Notes under the pieces: model-generated | What the model saw: only the letters and a program-made list of their open reading frames with translations | What the model was told of the DNA's origin: nothing | Databases searched by the model: none | Shown: positions 17,301-25,804 of the stretch, one piece after another | Layout: each line of letters starts with the position of its first letter | Position numbering within the stretch: the stretch's first letter is position 1 | Source: Streptomyces sp. NBC_00083 | Lineage (GTDB): Bacteria; Actinomycetota; Actinomycetes; Streptomycetales; Streptomycetaceae | Length of the DNA stretch: 64,000 nucleotides | Direction of reading: 5' to 3' | NCBI RefSeq assembly: GCF_026343295.1 | Contig: NZ_JAPELY010000003.1 | Coordinates: 1,054,001 to 1,118,000, forward strand | Position numbers and translations under genes: made by a program

Positions 17301-19472
17301 TCAGCAGGCGCCCGCGTCCTTCCAGACGGCCCAGGAACCGGGCGCGCCCGGCTCGGCGCCGGTCGAGTACCACTGGGACGACCACTTGTGGCCGTTGTAC
17401 GCGACCTGGTCACCCGGCTGGTAGCTGGTGCTCGCGCTCCAGGCCGGGAGGTTGCCGCAGCCCTGCGGCGGGGTGCCGCCGCCGCTGATGGTCCAGGTGA
17501 AGGAGGCCGTGCCGGTGGCGTTGTCGGTGTTCTTCGCCGTGACGGTCACGGAGTAGGTGCCGGCCGTGGTCGGCGTGCCCGAGATGAGGCCGGTGGAAGA
17601 GCTGATCGACAGACCGGCGGGCAGGCCGGTCGCACTGTAGGTGAGCGTCTCGCCTCCGGGGTCGCTCGCCTGGATCTGCAGGGAGGCCGCGGTGCCCACC
17701 GTGCCGCTCTGACTGCCGGGGCTGGTCACCGAGGGTGCGCCCGGCTGGCTGTTGCAGCTGCCGGGAACGGGGTCGGCGCCGGTGACGCTGACGGCGGCCC
17801 AGGCCGCGTCGATGGTGTTGTACTCGGCGCAGTGCGTGCCGTACAGGTCGGCGGCGGCCTTCAGCGAGTCGGTGCGCGCCTGGTGGTAGTTCTCGCTGCT
17901 GTTGGCGTAGGAGGCCAGCGCCTTGTACCAGATCTTGGCGGCCTTGTCGTTGCCGATGCCGGTGACCGTGGAGCTGTTGCAGGTCGGGCTGTTGCCGTAC
18001 CCGTGGTCGCCGCTGCCGACGGCGGCGAGGAAGAACCAGTGGTTCAGCGGGCCCATCGAGTAGTGCGGGTCGAGGCCGCCGTTGCTGCTGTTCCAGCAGT
18101 TGGGCGACGAGCCGTCGAGGGACGGGTTGTACATGTAGCGCAGCGGCTTGTTGTCGCCGTTGATGTTGATGAGTTCGCCCATGGTGTAGTCGGGCTTGTC
18201 GACGGGGTTGTTGGCGTAGAACTCGACCATCGTTCCGAAGATGTCGCTGGTGCCTTCGTTCATGCCGCCGGTCTCGCCGGTCTCGTCCCAGCCGGTGAGG
18301 GCGCCGCTCACGCCGTGGCTCATCTCGTGGCCCGCGACGTCGAGTTCGACCAGCGGGCGCGCGTTGCCCTGCCCGTCGCCGTACGTCATCTGCGTGCCGT
18401 CCCAGAAGGCGTTGACGTACGCGCTGCCGTAGTGCGTGCGCGACGGGACGCCCCGGCCGTCACCGAAGATGCCGTTGCGGCCCTGGACGTTCTTGTAGTA
18501 GTCGAACGTCTCCGCCGCGCCGTAGTGCGCGTCGGCGCCTGCGGACGCGGGGTCGCTGGTGGAGCCGTTGCCGAAGGTGCCGCTGGTGCTGGTGAAGACC
18601 GAACCGGTGCCGCTGGTCGCGTGGTTCAGGTTGGTGGTGTACCCGTTGCCGTGCGAGGGGTCCTGCATGGAGTAGCCGCTGCCGCTCTGGGTGACGTCGA
18701 GCGAGACGCGGCCGCTGTAGATCGACTGTCCGGTGCCGGCGACCGTCGGTGCGGCGGCCTTCGCCGCCGCACCGACCTTCGAGGTGCCGGCGTTCGCGGC
18801 CCCCTCGGCCGCGAACGTGCTCACCTCGTCACTGGTCCGTACGACCTTGCCGGTACGGGCGTCCACCAGGACATGAAGGCGGCTCGGGGTCCGGTCCTGG
18901 CGCACACCGCTGATGACGGTCTCCCACACCAGGGTGGCGTCGCTGCCGGCCAGCTGCACCGCGAGGTGCGGGGCGGAGACGGAACCGACGCTGCCCCTGA
19001 ACGCGGAGCGGGACACCTTCGCCGCGTCGGCCGAGGCCAGTCGGGGCTGGGTGGAGACCGCCCCCGAGCTCTGTGAAGCCGTGGCGAGCGACTGGTACGC
19101 GCCGTCCTTCTTCAGCTGCACGATGACGTCGCCACCGTAAGCGGGAAGCCCCTTGTACGTGCGGTCGAAGCGGACGGCGGCGGAACCGTCGCGGTCGACG
19201 ACCAGGTTGCGGACCGTGAACGCGTCCCCGTCGGCCTTGTGGGCGGCCCCGGCGTGCGCCGCGAGCGCCTTCTGCGCGGCGTCCACGACACGGCTGCGGA
19301 CGGCCGGAGCGGGCTCGGCGGTGTAGGGCGCCGCGGCGAAGGCTCCGGGCCCGGCGGGCGTGGGATGCGGCTGCGGGACCGGTGCCGCAGTGGCGGCGGG
19401 CAGGGCGATGGCGGACGCGGACACGCAGGCCAGCGCGGCCGTCAAGAGTCTCCCGGCTCTTCGTATCTCCAT
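17301..19472 (-). CDS. Secreted M4 (thermolysin-type) metalloprotease with Ig-like and chitin-binding domains
   Basis: 723 aa from ATG 19472 (MEIRRAGRLL), with AAAGGAAC upstream. Signal peptide about 30 residues ending ATAAP. FTP/PepSY-type propeptide to about residue 220. Peptidase M4 domain holds HEMSH zinc site and the downstream GGMNEGTSD glutamate, plus HYSMGPLNHWFF with the active-site His. After the catalytic domain come a putative Ig-like domain (GLPAGLSISSSTGLISGTPTTAG form) and a C-terminal carbohydrate-binding module of the chitin-binding type 3 (WSASTSYQPGDQVAYNGHKW). It should be exported, self-processed and held on chitin or similar polymer while degrading protein. Confidence 0.95.
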   Translation of the reverse strand: MEIRRAGRLLTAALACVSASAIALPAATAAPVPQPHPTPAGPGAFAAAPYTAEPAPAVRSRVVDAAQKALAAHAGAAHKADGDAFTVRNLVVDRDGSAAVRFDRTYKGLPAYGGDVIVQLKKDGAYQSLATASQSSGAVSTQPRLASADAAKVSRSAFRGSVGSVSAPHLAVQLAGSDATLVWETVISGVRQDRTPSRLHVLVDARTGKVVRTSDEVSTFAAEGAANAGTSKVGAAAKAAAPTVAGTGQSIYSGRVSLDVTQSGSGYSMQDPSHGNGYTTNLNHATSGTGSVFTSTSGTFGNGSTSDPASAGADAHYGAAETFDYYKNVQGRNGIFGDGRGVPSRTHYGSAYVNAFWDGTQMTYGDGQGNARPLVELDVAGHEMSHGVSGALTGWDETGETGGMNEGTSDIFGTMVEFYANNPVDKPDYTMGELININGDNKPLRYMYNPSLDGSSPNCWNSSNGGLDPHYSMGPLNHWFFLAAVGSGDHGYGNSPTCNSSTVTGIGNDKAAKIWYKALASYANSSENYHQARTDSLKAAADLYGTHCAEYNTIDAAWAAVSVTGADPVPGSCNSQPGAPSVTSPGSQSGTVGTAASLQIQASDPGGETLTYSATGLPAGLSISSSTGLISGTPTTAGTYSVTVTAKNTDNATGTASFTWTISGGGTPPQGCGNLPAWSASTSYQPGDQVAYNGHKWSSQWYSTGAEPGAPGSWAVWKDAGAC

Positions 19473-19828
19473 AGGAGTGGGGGTTCCTTTCGCGTCGTGC
19501 ACGGGGGAGGCCGCCGCTGGTGGGCAGAGCGCGTGAGGAAGGCGGCGGACACGTGCGGGGGGTGCGGACGGCGCGGCTCGTGAGGGAAGCGGCACCGACG
19601 CACGAGTGTCCGCACCCGTGGAGGCGCCGGCCAGGCACTCCGCGAAGGGCGAGGGGTTTCCCTATCCGGCGCGGGGGGCGAGAAGTGCCGGGCGAGAGAA
19701 GAGCCGGGCGCGCGAGAAAAGCCCTGCCGTGTGGAGACGCGCCGACAACTCGGCGCTACGGCAGGGCAGTTCGTCCCAGGGACGCCGGAACACGGCGCCG
19801 GGACGCGGAGATTCGGCGGCTCGGAGGC
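19473..19828. other. Intergenic region with a stem-loop
   Basis: No gene seen. It holds the protease leader at its left end. At 19721-19767 an outer 10-bp inverted repeat (GCCCTGCCGT / ACGGCAGGGC) encloses an inner one (GCGCCG / CGGCGC), probably the terminator of the hypothetical gene that ends at 19829. Confidence 0.55.
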
Positions 19829-20365
19829 CTAGAAGTCGTCCGAGGACGGCAGCGCTTCGGCGATGAGGCGGGTGGCGAAGTCCTGGTCGTCGGTGATGCG
19901 GTTGATGTGCTCCGCCAGGAGGAAGGCGGTGGCCTCCAGCGGGGTCATCTCCGCGTCCGTCCAGTCCCCGTACTGCATGCGCCACAGGTTGGGGCTCAGG
20001 CCGGTGCTCGCGGCGATCACCAGGGCGGCCATGGTGGGAATGGCCTCGGGCCGGATGCTCTTGGGCATCATCCGCATCGACGCCACGAGGTTGGGCACGA
20101 CGTACTCGATGACGTCCTTGTCGTGCTCCTCGTGAGCCTGGCGCAGCCAGGTCATGAACATGTAGATCAGGGTGCAGGTGCCGTCCAGCACGTCATCGAC
20201 GGCCTCCGGGCCGAGCGAGGCGTTGAACTGCTGTGTCAGCGCCCGCTGTTGGGCATCGCCGCCGGCCGTGCCGCTGTGAATTCCCTTGAGCCGGGAGTCG
20301 ACCATCATCAGCGCCGTGCCCACGTCGCCCGCGGGAGCGTTCTGGGGGCCGTAGCGAGACAGCAC
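19829..20365 (-). CDS. Hypothetical helical protein, 178 aa
   Basis: Begins at GTG 20365 because GGAGGAGG lies immediately upstream at ideal spacing. Not recognised. The protein is soluble and helical, with a mid-segment rich in Met (VASMRMMPKSIRPEAIPTMA) and a C-terminal DDQDFATRLIAEALPSSDDF. No signal peptide, transmembrane helix or metal motif. Neighbours on both sides face away or converge, so there is no operon context. Codon use and the ribosome site make it a real gene. Confidence 0.7.
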   Translation of the reverse strand: MLSRYGPQNAPAGDVGTALMMVDSRLKGIHSGTAGGDAQQRALTQQFNASLGPEAVDDVLDGTCTLIYMFMTWLRQAHEEHDKDVIEYVVPNLVASMRMMPKSIRPEAIPTMAALVIAASTGLSPNLWRMQYGDWTDAEMTPLEATAFLLAEHINRITDDQDFATRLIAEALPSSDDF

Positions 20366-20489
20366 AGGAATCCTCCTCCGTACGGACCGCGCCGAGCAGC
20401 GGCGTGTTCGTACCGTAGAGGATCGGTATGGCCGGGGTCCGACGAACGGGGTGAAGAGACTGCCCCCGGGGTACGCGAAGCGGCACGCG

Positions 20490-20777
20490 ATGCCGACCGA
20501 AAGTGAGCACCCCACCGTGAGCGACCGCAGGCCCGAGGGGCCGGGAGACGCCGGAGCGCCCGTGCCCGAGCCCATACCGCGCGATCTGCCGGACCAGCAG
20601 GCCGGTGCCGAGGGCGACCCCCTGGACGCCGCCGACCATGGCGGGAAGGACCGGAGCCAGGAGCACCCCGATCCCGAGATCCCCGACACCGACGAGGCGG
20701 GCACCGGCCGCCGTGGCGCCCCGCACTCGGGCAGCAAGCGGCCCGGCCACCCCGTACCGGACGAACCGACCGGGTGA
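20490..20777 (+). CDS. Small Pro/Asp/Glu-rich hypothetical protein
   Basis: 95 aa from the ATG at 20490. Highly hydrophilic, disordered, acidic, with repeated Pro-Glu and Asp-Pro dipeptides (PVPEPIPRDLPDQQ, EHPDPEIPDTDEAG) and ending GHPVPDEPTG. Proteins of this composition are common in Streptomyces and have no known function. It is followed by a strong 19-bp stem-loop, which supports transcription of this strand. Confidence 0.5.
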   Translation: MPTESEHPTVSDRRPEGPGDAGAPVPEPIPRDLPDQQAGAEGDPLDAADHGGKDRSQEHPDPEIPDTDEAGTGRRGAPHSGSKRPGHPVPDEPTG

Positions 20778-20835
20778 GCGGCCGGGTGAGCGGCCGAACG
20801 TGCTGCCACGCCGGGCCGCGCGCCCGGTGAACACG

Positions 20836-20882
20836 CGTCGCCGCCTGCCGTCCCGGATCACCAGGGACGGCAGGCGGCGACG
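20836..20882. terminator. Perfect 19-bp bidirectional terminator
   Basis: Arms at 20836-20854 and 20864-20882 (CGTCGCCGCCTGCCGTCCC and its exact complement) with a 9-base loop, between convergent genes ending at 20777 and 20903. Confidence 0.88.
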
Positions 20883-20902
20883 GTCGGTCAACCGCGGCCG
20901 GG

Positions 20903-21730
20903 TCAGCGGCGACCCTTGTCGCCCCGGTCGCCCCGGCCCTCACCGCGACGGCGCTCGTCCTTGGTCGCGTCGTCGTACTGGATCTGCTCCTTGCGGACGG
21001 TGTCGGTCACCTCGCGCTGCTCGGTGACCTTCTCCGTCTCCAGGCGCACCCGCTCCACCGGAACGGCCTCCTTGCGCACCACGGGGCGCTCGGCGTGCAG
21101 GGTGACCTCGGTCTCGGCCTCGCCGATGTCGGCACGCGCCCGGTCGCCCTCACGGATCGGCTCCCGCACGACCCGGACCTCTTCGTGGCTGACCGGAACG
21201 GTCGTCGACACGTCCTCGGTCACGACGACCTTGCGCAGTCGCGCCCGGCCCACCTGCTCGTTCTCGGTGCCGACCCGCAGCCGCTCCTCGGAGCGGACGA
21301 TGGCCTCGTCGTCCTTGGCGTACCGACCGTGCACGTCGGTGCCGGTCGCGTTCCCGGGCACGTCGACGCTGCCGGCCGCCCCGCCGGGGCCCGGCGTGCG
21401 CGTGCCGTGACCGTCGACGCCGTAGTGACGGTAGAGCTCGCGCTCCGCGTCCACGTCGAGGTGCTCCTCGGCGTCCATGCGCGGGGCGTCCTTCACCATG
21501 CTCTTGGCGTACGCGACGTGGAGGGCCTCGCCGTCCTGGCGGGCGCCCGCCAGCGGTACGAAGGACTCCTTGGTGCCGAACAGACCCGTCTTGACCGTCA
21601 CCCATTCCGGGCGGCCCGAGTCGTCGGCGAGGTAGACCTGTTCGACACCGCCGATCTTCTCTCCGTCGGGGTCGTAGGCCACGAGACCCTTGAGCCCCTC
21701 GGGGCGGTTGAACATGTCACCAGTGCTCAT
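20903..21730 (-). CDS. PRC-barrel and YsnF/DUF2382 stress-type protein
   Basis: 275 aa from ATG 21730 (GGAGTGATCCGC upstream). N-terminal PRC-barrel at about residues 5-85 (FNRPEGLKGLVAYDPDGEKIGGVEQVYLADDSGRPEWVTVKTG). An Asp/Gly-rich linker follows. The C-terminal DUF2382 region (~135-260) has SEERLRVGTE, VVVTEDVSTTVPVSHEEVRVVREPI and RKEAVPVERVRLETEKVTEQREV repeats, ending in a basic, charged tail. This architecture is linked to general stress in actinomycetes, but the molecular function is not known. Cytoplasmic. Confidence 0.9.
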   Translation of the reverse strand: MSTGDMFNRPEGLKGLVAYDPDGEKIGGVEQVYLADDSGRPEWVTVKTGLFGTKESFVPLAGARQDGEALHVAYAKSMVKDAPRMDAEEHLDVDAERELYRHYGVDGHGTRTPGPGGAAGSVDVPGNATGTDVHGRYAKDDEAIVRSEERLRVGTENEQVGRARLRKVVVTEDVSTTVPVSHEEVRVVREPIREGDRARADIGEAETEVTLHAERPVVRKEAVPVERVRLETEKVTEQREVTDTVRKEQIQYDDATKDERRRGEGRGDRGDKGRR

Positions 21731-21957
21731 GCGGATCACTCCTGACTGTCGGGGGGAGCGGGCGGCATCCGGATGCGAAGCCGTGTCCCTGCCTCCAACC
21801 CCGCCACAACCGGCCCGTCCCAGCTACCGCAACCGCGCGGCTGAAACCCGCCGACACCCGCTCCACGCCGTGGCTGGGCCCCTCCAGGGGCGATGCGCGC
21901 ATTACGCCGACCGGGTGAGCAGAGCTTCATCCCCCGCATCCCGGGCACGCGACCTGC

Positions 21958-22065
21958 ATGACGCTCGCAATGCTTTCGCTGCCGCCACTCATCATGGCCG
22001 TCATCCTCACCTTCGGCTTCGGCCACACCGCCCGCCCCCGCCACGGACGCCGCCGCAGCCACTGA
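21958..22065 (+). CDS. Possible small membrane protein, 35 aa
   Basis: ATG at 21958, stop TGA at 22063. The peptide has one hydrophobic stretch (LAMLSLPPLIMAVILTFGF) and a very basic tail (RPRHGRRRSH), which is the pattern of single-span small proteins. There is no clear ribosome site, so the call is tentative. The rest of 21740-22107 shows no gene. Confidence 0.3.
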   Translation: MTLAMLSLPPLIMAVILTFGFGHTARPRHGRRRSH

Positions 22066-22107
22066 CGCAGCCCGCCGATGCCGGCCGCTGACCGCCCGGC
22101 CCGCGGG

Positions 22108-23085
22108 TCAGGGGCGCCGCGTGCCGGCCGAGTGCGCCGGGTCCGCCTTCTCCCACGGTCGCACGCCGAGTTTCCCGGTGGTTCCGAGGTCCAGGTTCGG
22201 GGTCACCGTGACCGGCTCGGCGCCGGCCTTCGCCCGGACCCGTACATATGGCACGTTCACCGCCGGGCCGGCTTCGGTGGTGTTGCGCCACACCAGCGAG
22301 GAGTGCGCCGACTCGCCGGGCTTGAGCGTGACGCGCCGCGGCTTCTCGTCCGGCCCGGCGCCGGTGGTGATCTCGCCACTGCCCGCAAGGATCCGGATGC
22401 CGTGGACCGTCTTCAGATCGGTGTCCAGCAGCTCAAGGAGCGGATAGCCCTCGACCGTGTAGTCGCGCGTGCCGCAGTTGTCCAGATGCAGCCCCACGAT
22501 GCGCAGCCCCATGGCCGCGTCGCCGTCGTCGGCGCCGACCCGGATGCCCGAAGCGGGGCAGGCGCCGGACGCGGCCGGTGCCTCGCCCGCGGGCACCTTC
22601 GTCACCTTCAGGACCTTGGCGCGCGTCACCCGCGGTGTCGACGGCGGCAGATGCCCGGCCCGCACCGAGCCGCTCATCGTCTTCCCCGGGCCGACATCGC
22701 GCACGGTCGCGGTCCCGCTGGCCATGGCGCCCCCGTCGCTGCTCAGGAACGAGACGATGACGGTGTAAGTCAGGCTCTGGGACGCCGTGTTGGTGACCTC
22801 GAAGGCGGCGGCGATCCCCGAGTCCCCGGTGGGATCCTCGACGAGGTCGTTCCTGTACGGCGGGCCGTCGACGGAGGCGGAACGGCCGGAGTCCGGGGTG
22901 GGGGATTCCTGCGGCAGGGTCAGCTTGGTGATGCGTACGCCGTCCTTGCCGGGATCGTCGATCCCCGTACGGGGCGACGGGGCGGAGGCGCCCGTGCCTC
23001 CGGCGCCGGCGTGCTCCGTTCCGCACGCCGTGAGCAGGAGGGCGGTCGCCGCGAGAGCGGGCACGAGGGAAGGGCGTATGTGCAT
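22108..23085 (-). CDS. Lipoprotein with DUF4232 domain
   Basis: 325 aa. Lipoprotein signal: MHIRPSLVPALAATALLLTAC, with Cys as lipobox residue 21. A low-complexity linker follows, then a first beta-rich region (~70-165) and a second region starting CPASGIRVGADDGDAAMGLRIVGLHLDNCG, the DUF4232 pattern with paired cysteines. Anchored on the outer face of the membrane. A secreted DUF4232 protein is encoded divergently next to it. Function unknown. Confidence 0.85.
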   Translation of the reverse strand: MHIRPSLVPALAATALLLTACGTEHAGAGGTGASAPSPRTGIDDPGKDGVRITKLTLPQESPTPDSGRSASVDGPPYRNDLVEDPTGDSGIAAAFEVTNTASQSLTYTVIVSFLSSDGGAMASGTATVRDVGPGKTMSGSVRAGHLPPSTPRVTRAKVLKVTKVPAGEAPAASGACPASGIRVGADDGDAAMGLRIVGLHLDNCGTRDYTVEGYPLLELLDTDLKTVHGIRILAGSGEITTGAGPDEKPRRVTLKPGESAHSSLVWRNTTEAGPAVNVPYVRVRAKAGAEPVTVTPNLDLGTTGKLGVRPWEKADPAHSAGTRRP

Positions 23086-23398
23086 GGGGCCACCTCATCA
23101 TGAGGTGTGCCGTGAGCGTGTGGTGGAGGCCATACCTCCGCCCGCGGAAGCGTCCGACGGCCGCTCTTCCTGAAGGTGATGCCGAGATCAACTCGGTCTC
23201 CACGCACCGCAATTCGATCACGCCAAGACGGTGCCGCCGGGGCGGGGTGATCCGCCCCCATGAGGCACCGCGATTCTCGTTTGCCCGGTTGTGACGGATT
23301 TATGACATTGGGTCACGGCGTCGGCGGGGAGGTAGGAGGGTGACCAAGGATTCCGCGGGCCCCTCATGGGGCCGCCGAACAGGATGGGAGTACGCGTG
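23086..23398. other. Divergent promoter region of two DUF4232 genes
   Basis: 313 bases with no gene. It is less GC-rich near 23270-23320, where GTGAC and GTCAC half-sites are separated by an AT-rich stretch (GGATTTATGACATTGG); promoter or regulator contacts are plausible but not proven. Confidence 0.4.
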
Positions 23399-23914
23399 AT
23401 GCGTATCGTCCGGAAGATCGCCGCCACTGCCACCGCCGTCGTGCTGGCCGGTGTCGTGGGTGGGGGAGTGGCGCAGGCGTCACCCTCTGCCGTCGGGGCG
23501 CTCGGCGCCCACGCGCCCTCCGCATGCCGCCCGGCGAACCACATGGCGAAGATCTCCGCCGCCCCCGCCTCCTCGGGGCACCGGCACTACCGTGTCACCC
23601 TGACCGCGGCTCGCGGATACGAGTCGTGCAGGCTGGCCGGGTCGCCGACCGATGTGCGGTTCTACCACCACGGCGCGGCGGACAAGGTCACCGCCGGGCG
23701 GTACGGCGCGCAGAACAAGGCGGTGACCTTCGGCCCGGGACACCCGGTCCACTTCGACATCCAGGTGCCCAACGGCAAGCGCGGCGCACGGGCCGACGAG
23801 GCGGCCTTCACGCTCAGGGCGCCGGGCGGCGTGATCCCGGGGAAGTCGACGGCGCACGGCCAGCTCACCGTCAGCGCGGGCACGGTCATCGGCCCGGTCC
23901 AGGCCGGCGCCTGA
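23399..23914 (+). CDS. Secreted DUF4232 domain protein
   Basis: 171 aa from ATG 23399, with GGGAG nine bases upstream. Sec signal peptide (RKIAATATAVVLAGVVGGGVAQA) cleaved near residue 30. The mature part is one DUF4232-like beta domain with two Cys (SACRP, YESCRL) likely forming a disulphide, and AAFTLRAPGG near the end. Secreted, function unknown. Terminator at 23950-23982. Confidence 0.8.
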   Translation: MRIVRKIAATATAVVLAGVVGGGVAQASPSAVGALGAHAPSACRPANHMAKISAAPASSGHRHYRVTLTAARGYESCRLAGSPTDVRFYHHGAADKVTAGRYGAQNKAVTFGPGHPVHFDIQVPNGKRGARADEAAFTLRAPGGVIPGKSTAHGQLTVSAGTVIGPVQAGA

Positions 23915-23949
23915 CCGGGGTACATGCCGCGTTGCTGCCGGCTCAAGTG

Positions 23950-23982
23950 CCTGGGGGCGCTGCCTATGGCGGCGCCCCCAGG
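23950..23982 (+). terminator. Stem-loop terminator after DUF4232 gene
   Basis: Perfect 11-bp arms CCTGGGGGCGC (23950-23960) and GCGCCCCCAGG (23972-23982), 35 bases after the stop codon. Confidence 0.8.
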
Positions 23983-24156
23983 CGTGGTTGGCACGGCATA
24001 TAGCGGCATATAGGGGGCGCCCGCCACGGGCGGACGGCGGGGATGCGCCGCAGGGATGGCGCCCGCCACGGGCGGGACGGCTGCGTATGTGGTGGGCCGC
24101 TATGTGGCCTGACAACGCGAGCGGTTACGACGCGGCCCACGAGGCGCGGCCGCCCA

Positions 24157-24193
24157 CCTGGCCGCGTACGGCACCCCTGGCCGCGTACGGCAC
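24157..24193. repeat. Two exact 18-bp direct repeats
   Basis: CCTGGCCGCGTACGGCAC occurs at 24157 and again at 24176, one base apart, with a decayed third copy following. It lies in the gap before the P-loop kinase. The unit has internal symmetry (GCCGCG / GTACGGC), so a regulator site is possible. Confidence 0.65.
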
Positions 24194-24281
24194 CTCTGGC
24201 GGTGTACGAAACCTGACTACGTCTGACACCCCTGGTCCGTAACGCCCTTGTACGGCAGGCCTGTTGAGTAGGCTGAAGGCT

Positions 24282-24833
24282 GTGCTGACCTCAATCGGCC
24301 CCGCCCGGCTCGTCGTGGTGCGCGGCAACAGTGCGAGTGGCAAGAGCAGCGTCGCCGCCGAGCTGCGCGCGCGGTACGGCCAGGGCCTGGCCCTGGTCGG
24401 GCAGGACAACCTGCGGAAGGTCGTCCTGCGCGAGCGCGATGTCGCGGGCGGCGCCAACATCGGCCTGATCGACCTGACCGTGCGCCACGCACTTGAGCAC
24501 GGGTTCCACACTGTGCTCGAAGGCATCCTCTGCACTCAGCACTACGGCGACATGCTCAAGGGCCTGCTCGCCGACTACACAGCTCGCGCCCACTGCTTCT
24601 ACCTTGACGTGCCCTTCGAGGAAACCCTGACCCGGCACGCCACCAAGCCCATCGCGCACGAGGTGAGCGAACAGGAGCTGCGGGAGTGGTACCAGGCGCT
24701 GGACCTCCTGCCCGGAGGCACCGAAACGGTGGTCCCCGCCTCCAGTTCCCTGGACGCGACCGTGAGCCTGATCATGCGCGAGACCGGCCTGGACCGCCCT
24801 CCCCCGCCGTCCCCCTGTGGACCCCGCCTATAG
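24282..24833 (+). CDS. P-loop nucleotide kinase (zeta-toxin/AAA-33-like)
   Basis: 183 aa from GTG 24282 (a TTG at 24264 would add six residues). Walker A RGNSASGKSSVA near residue 17, then LVGQDNLRKVVL, a lid/substrate region with HTVLEGILCTQHYGD, and FEETLTRHATKP with the lid arginine. The fold is that of small-molecule kinases such as chloramphenicol, uridine or zeta-type kinases. Substrate unknown. The GNAT gene starts nine bases after its stop, so the two are probably co-transcribed. Confidence 0.82.
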   Translation: MLTSIGPARLVVVRGNSASGKSSVAAELRARYGQGLALVGQDNLRKVVLRERDVAGGANIGLIDLTVRHALEHGFHTVLEGILCTQHYGDMLKGLLADYTARAHCFYLDVPFEETLTRHATKPIAHEVSEQELREWYQALDLLPGGTETVVPASSSLDATVSLIMRETGLDRPPPPSPCGPRL

Positions 24834-24842
24834 GGTCGGGCG

Positions 24843-25355
24843 ATGGTGGATGTGCGGGCGATGACCGAGGACGATGTCGAGGCCGTGTCCGGGGTGAGGG
24901 TGCGTGGCTGGCAGGCGGCGTATGCGGGGCTTGTCCCGCAGCCGTATCTGGATGGCATGACTGTCGAGGATGACGCGCGCCGGCGCCGCGCCTGGATGTC
25001 GGACCCCCGCAGGCGGGGGACCGACCTGGTGGCCGATAACGGCGCCGGTGCGGTGGGCTGGGTGAGTGTCGGGCCCTACCGAGGCGCTATACCCGGGGCA
25101 CGCGTGGGCGAGGTGTACGCCCTCTACGTACGACCGGACCTGATCGGACAGGGCGTCGGCCGTGCCCTCCTGGACGCGGCCCACATCTCCGCGAAAGCGC
25201 AGGGGTTCGACTCCGTAGCCCTGTGGGTGCTCGGCGGGAACGAGCGGGCCCGCAGGTTCTACGAGCGAGCCGGGTACGTGGCCGACGGCGCCGAGCAGAG
25301 CGACACGTACGACGAGGTGGTGCTGACCGAACTCCGGTACACGCGCTGCGTGTAG
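24843..25355 (+). CDS. GNAT family N-acetyltransferase
   Basis: 170 aa. Typical GNAT: WQAAYAGLVP near the N-terminus, VYALYVRPDLIGQGVGRALLDAA with the acetyl-CoA Q/RxxGxG/A loop at about residue 102, and NERARRFYERAGY near 140. It follows the P-loop kinase by nine bases. It acetylates an unknown amine; the RGWQAAYAGLVP start is common in actinomycete GNATs of unknown substrate. Confidence 0.92.
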   Translation: MVDVRAMTEDDVEAVSGVRVRGWQAAYAGLVPQPYLDGMTVEDDARRRRAWMSDPRRRGTDLVADNGAGAVGWVSVGPYRGAIPGARVGEVYALYVRPDLIGQGVGRALLDAAHISAKAQGFDSVALWVLGGNERARRFYERAGYVADGAEQSDTYDEVVLTELRYTRCV

Positions 25356-25469
25356 GGGCGCACCACATGGGGCGGGCAGACGTAAGAGCCGCCACTGTGT
25401 GGTGTTGCGTAACCGTCGGGGACCCGACGGCTGCTGCTCGCCTGCGGCACCGCGTACTTCCGGGACGTG

Positions 25470-25506
25470 GAGGATGCCGCCGACAGGGGCCGACGGCGGC
25501 ATCCTC
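25470..25506 (+). terminator. Perfect 13-bp stem-loop after GNAT
   Basis: GAGGATGCCGCCG (25470-25482) and CGGCGGCATCCTC (25494-25506), 11-base loop, about 115 bases past the GNAT stop. Confidence 0.75.
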
Positions 25507-25549
25507 GATCGGGTCGGCCATGTCCCCTGTCGTGCCGAACCCGATCGTG

Positions 25550-25584
25550 CACCGGAGCGTGTGTCGTGGGAGACCGCTCCGGTG
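25550..25584. repeat. 10-bp inverted repeat
   Basis: CACCGGAGCG (25550-25559) and CGCTCCGGTG (25575-25584) with a 15-base loop. With 25470-25506 and 25750-25783 it makes three hairpins in the 450-base gap 25356-25804, which has no convincing gene. Confidence 0.6.
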
Positions 25585-25749
25585 CGCGGGTGCTCTTCCC
25601 CCGTTTGTCTGGTTGAGCACCGTGAGGCCAGTTCAGCGCCATGGCGCCGAGGGAGGCAAGCGGCAGCCCGGCGGGGGCCGTCGGTGTTCCACTCACCGAG
25701 ATGGTGACGGGTGGAGTGTTCCGTCGGCCGGGATGGGCGTGGGTCTCAG

Positions 25750-25783
25750 CAGCCCCCTATGGGCGCGCGACACATAGGGGCTG
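25750..25783 (-). terminator. Stem-loop after MBL-fold gene
   Basis: CAGCCCCCTATG (25750-25761) pairs with CATAGGGGCTG (25773-25783) with one bulged C. It lies 22 bases beyond the stop of the minus-strand MBL gene. Confidence 0.6.
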
Positions 25784-25804
25784 GCTGGAGTGTGGGGGAG
25801 GAGC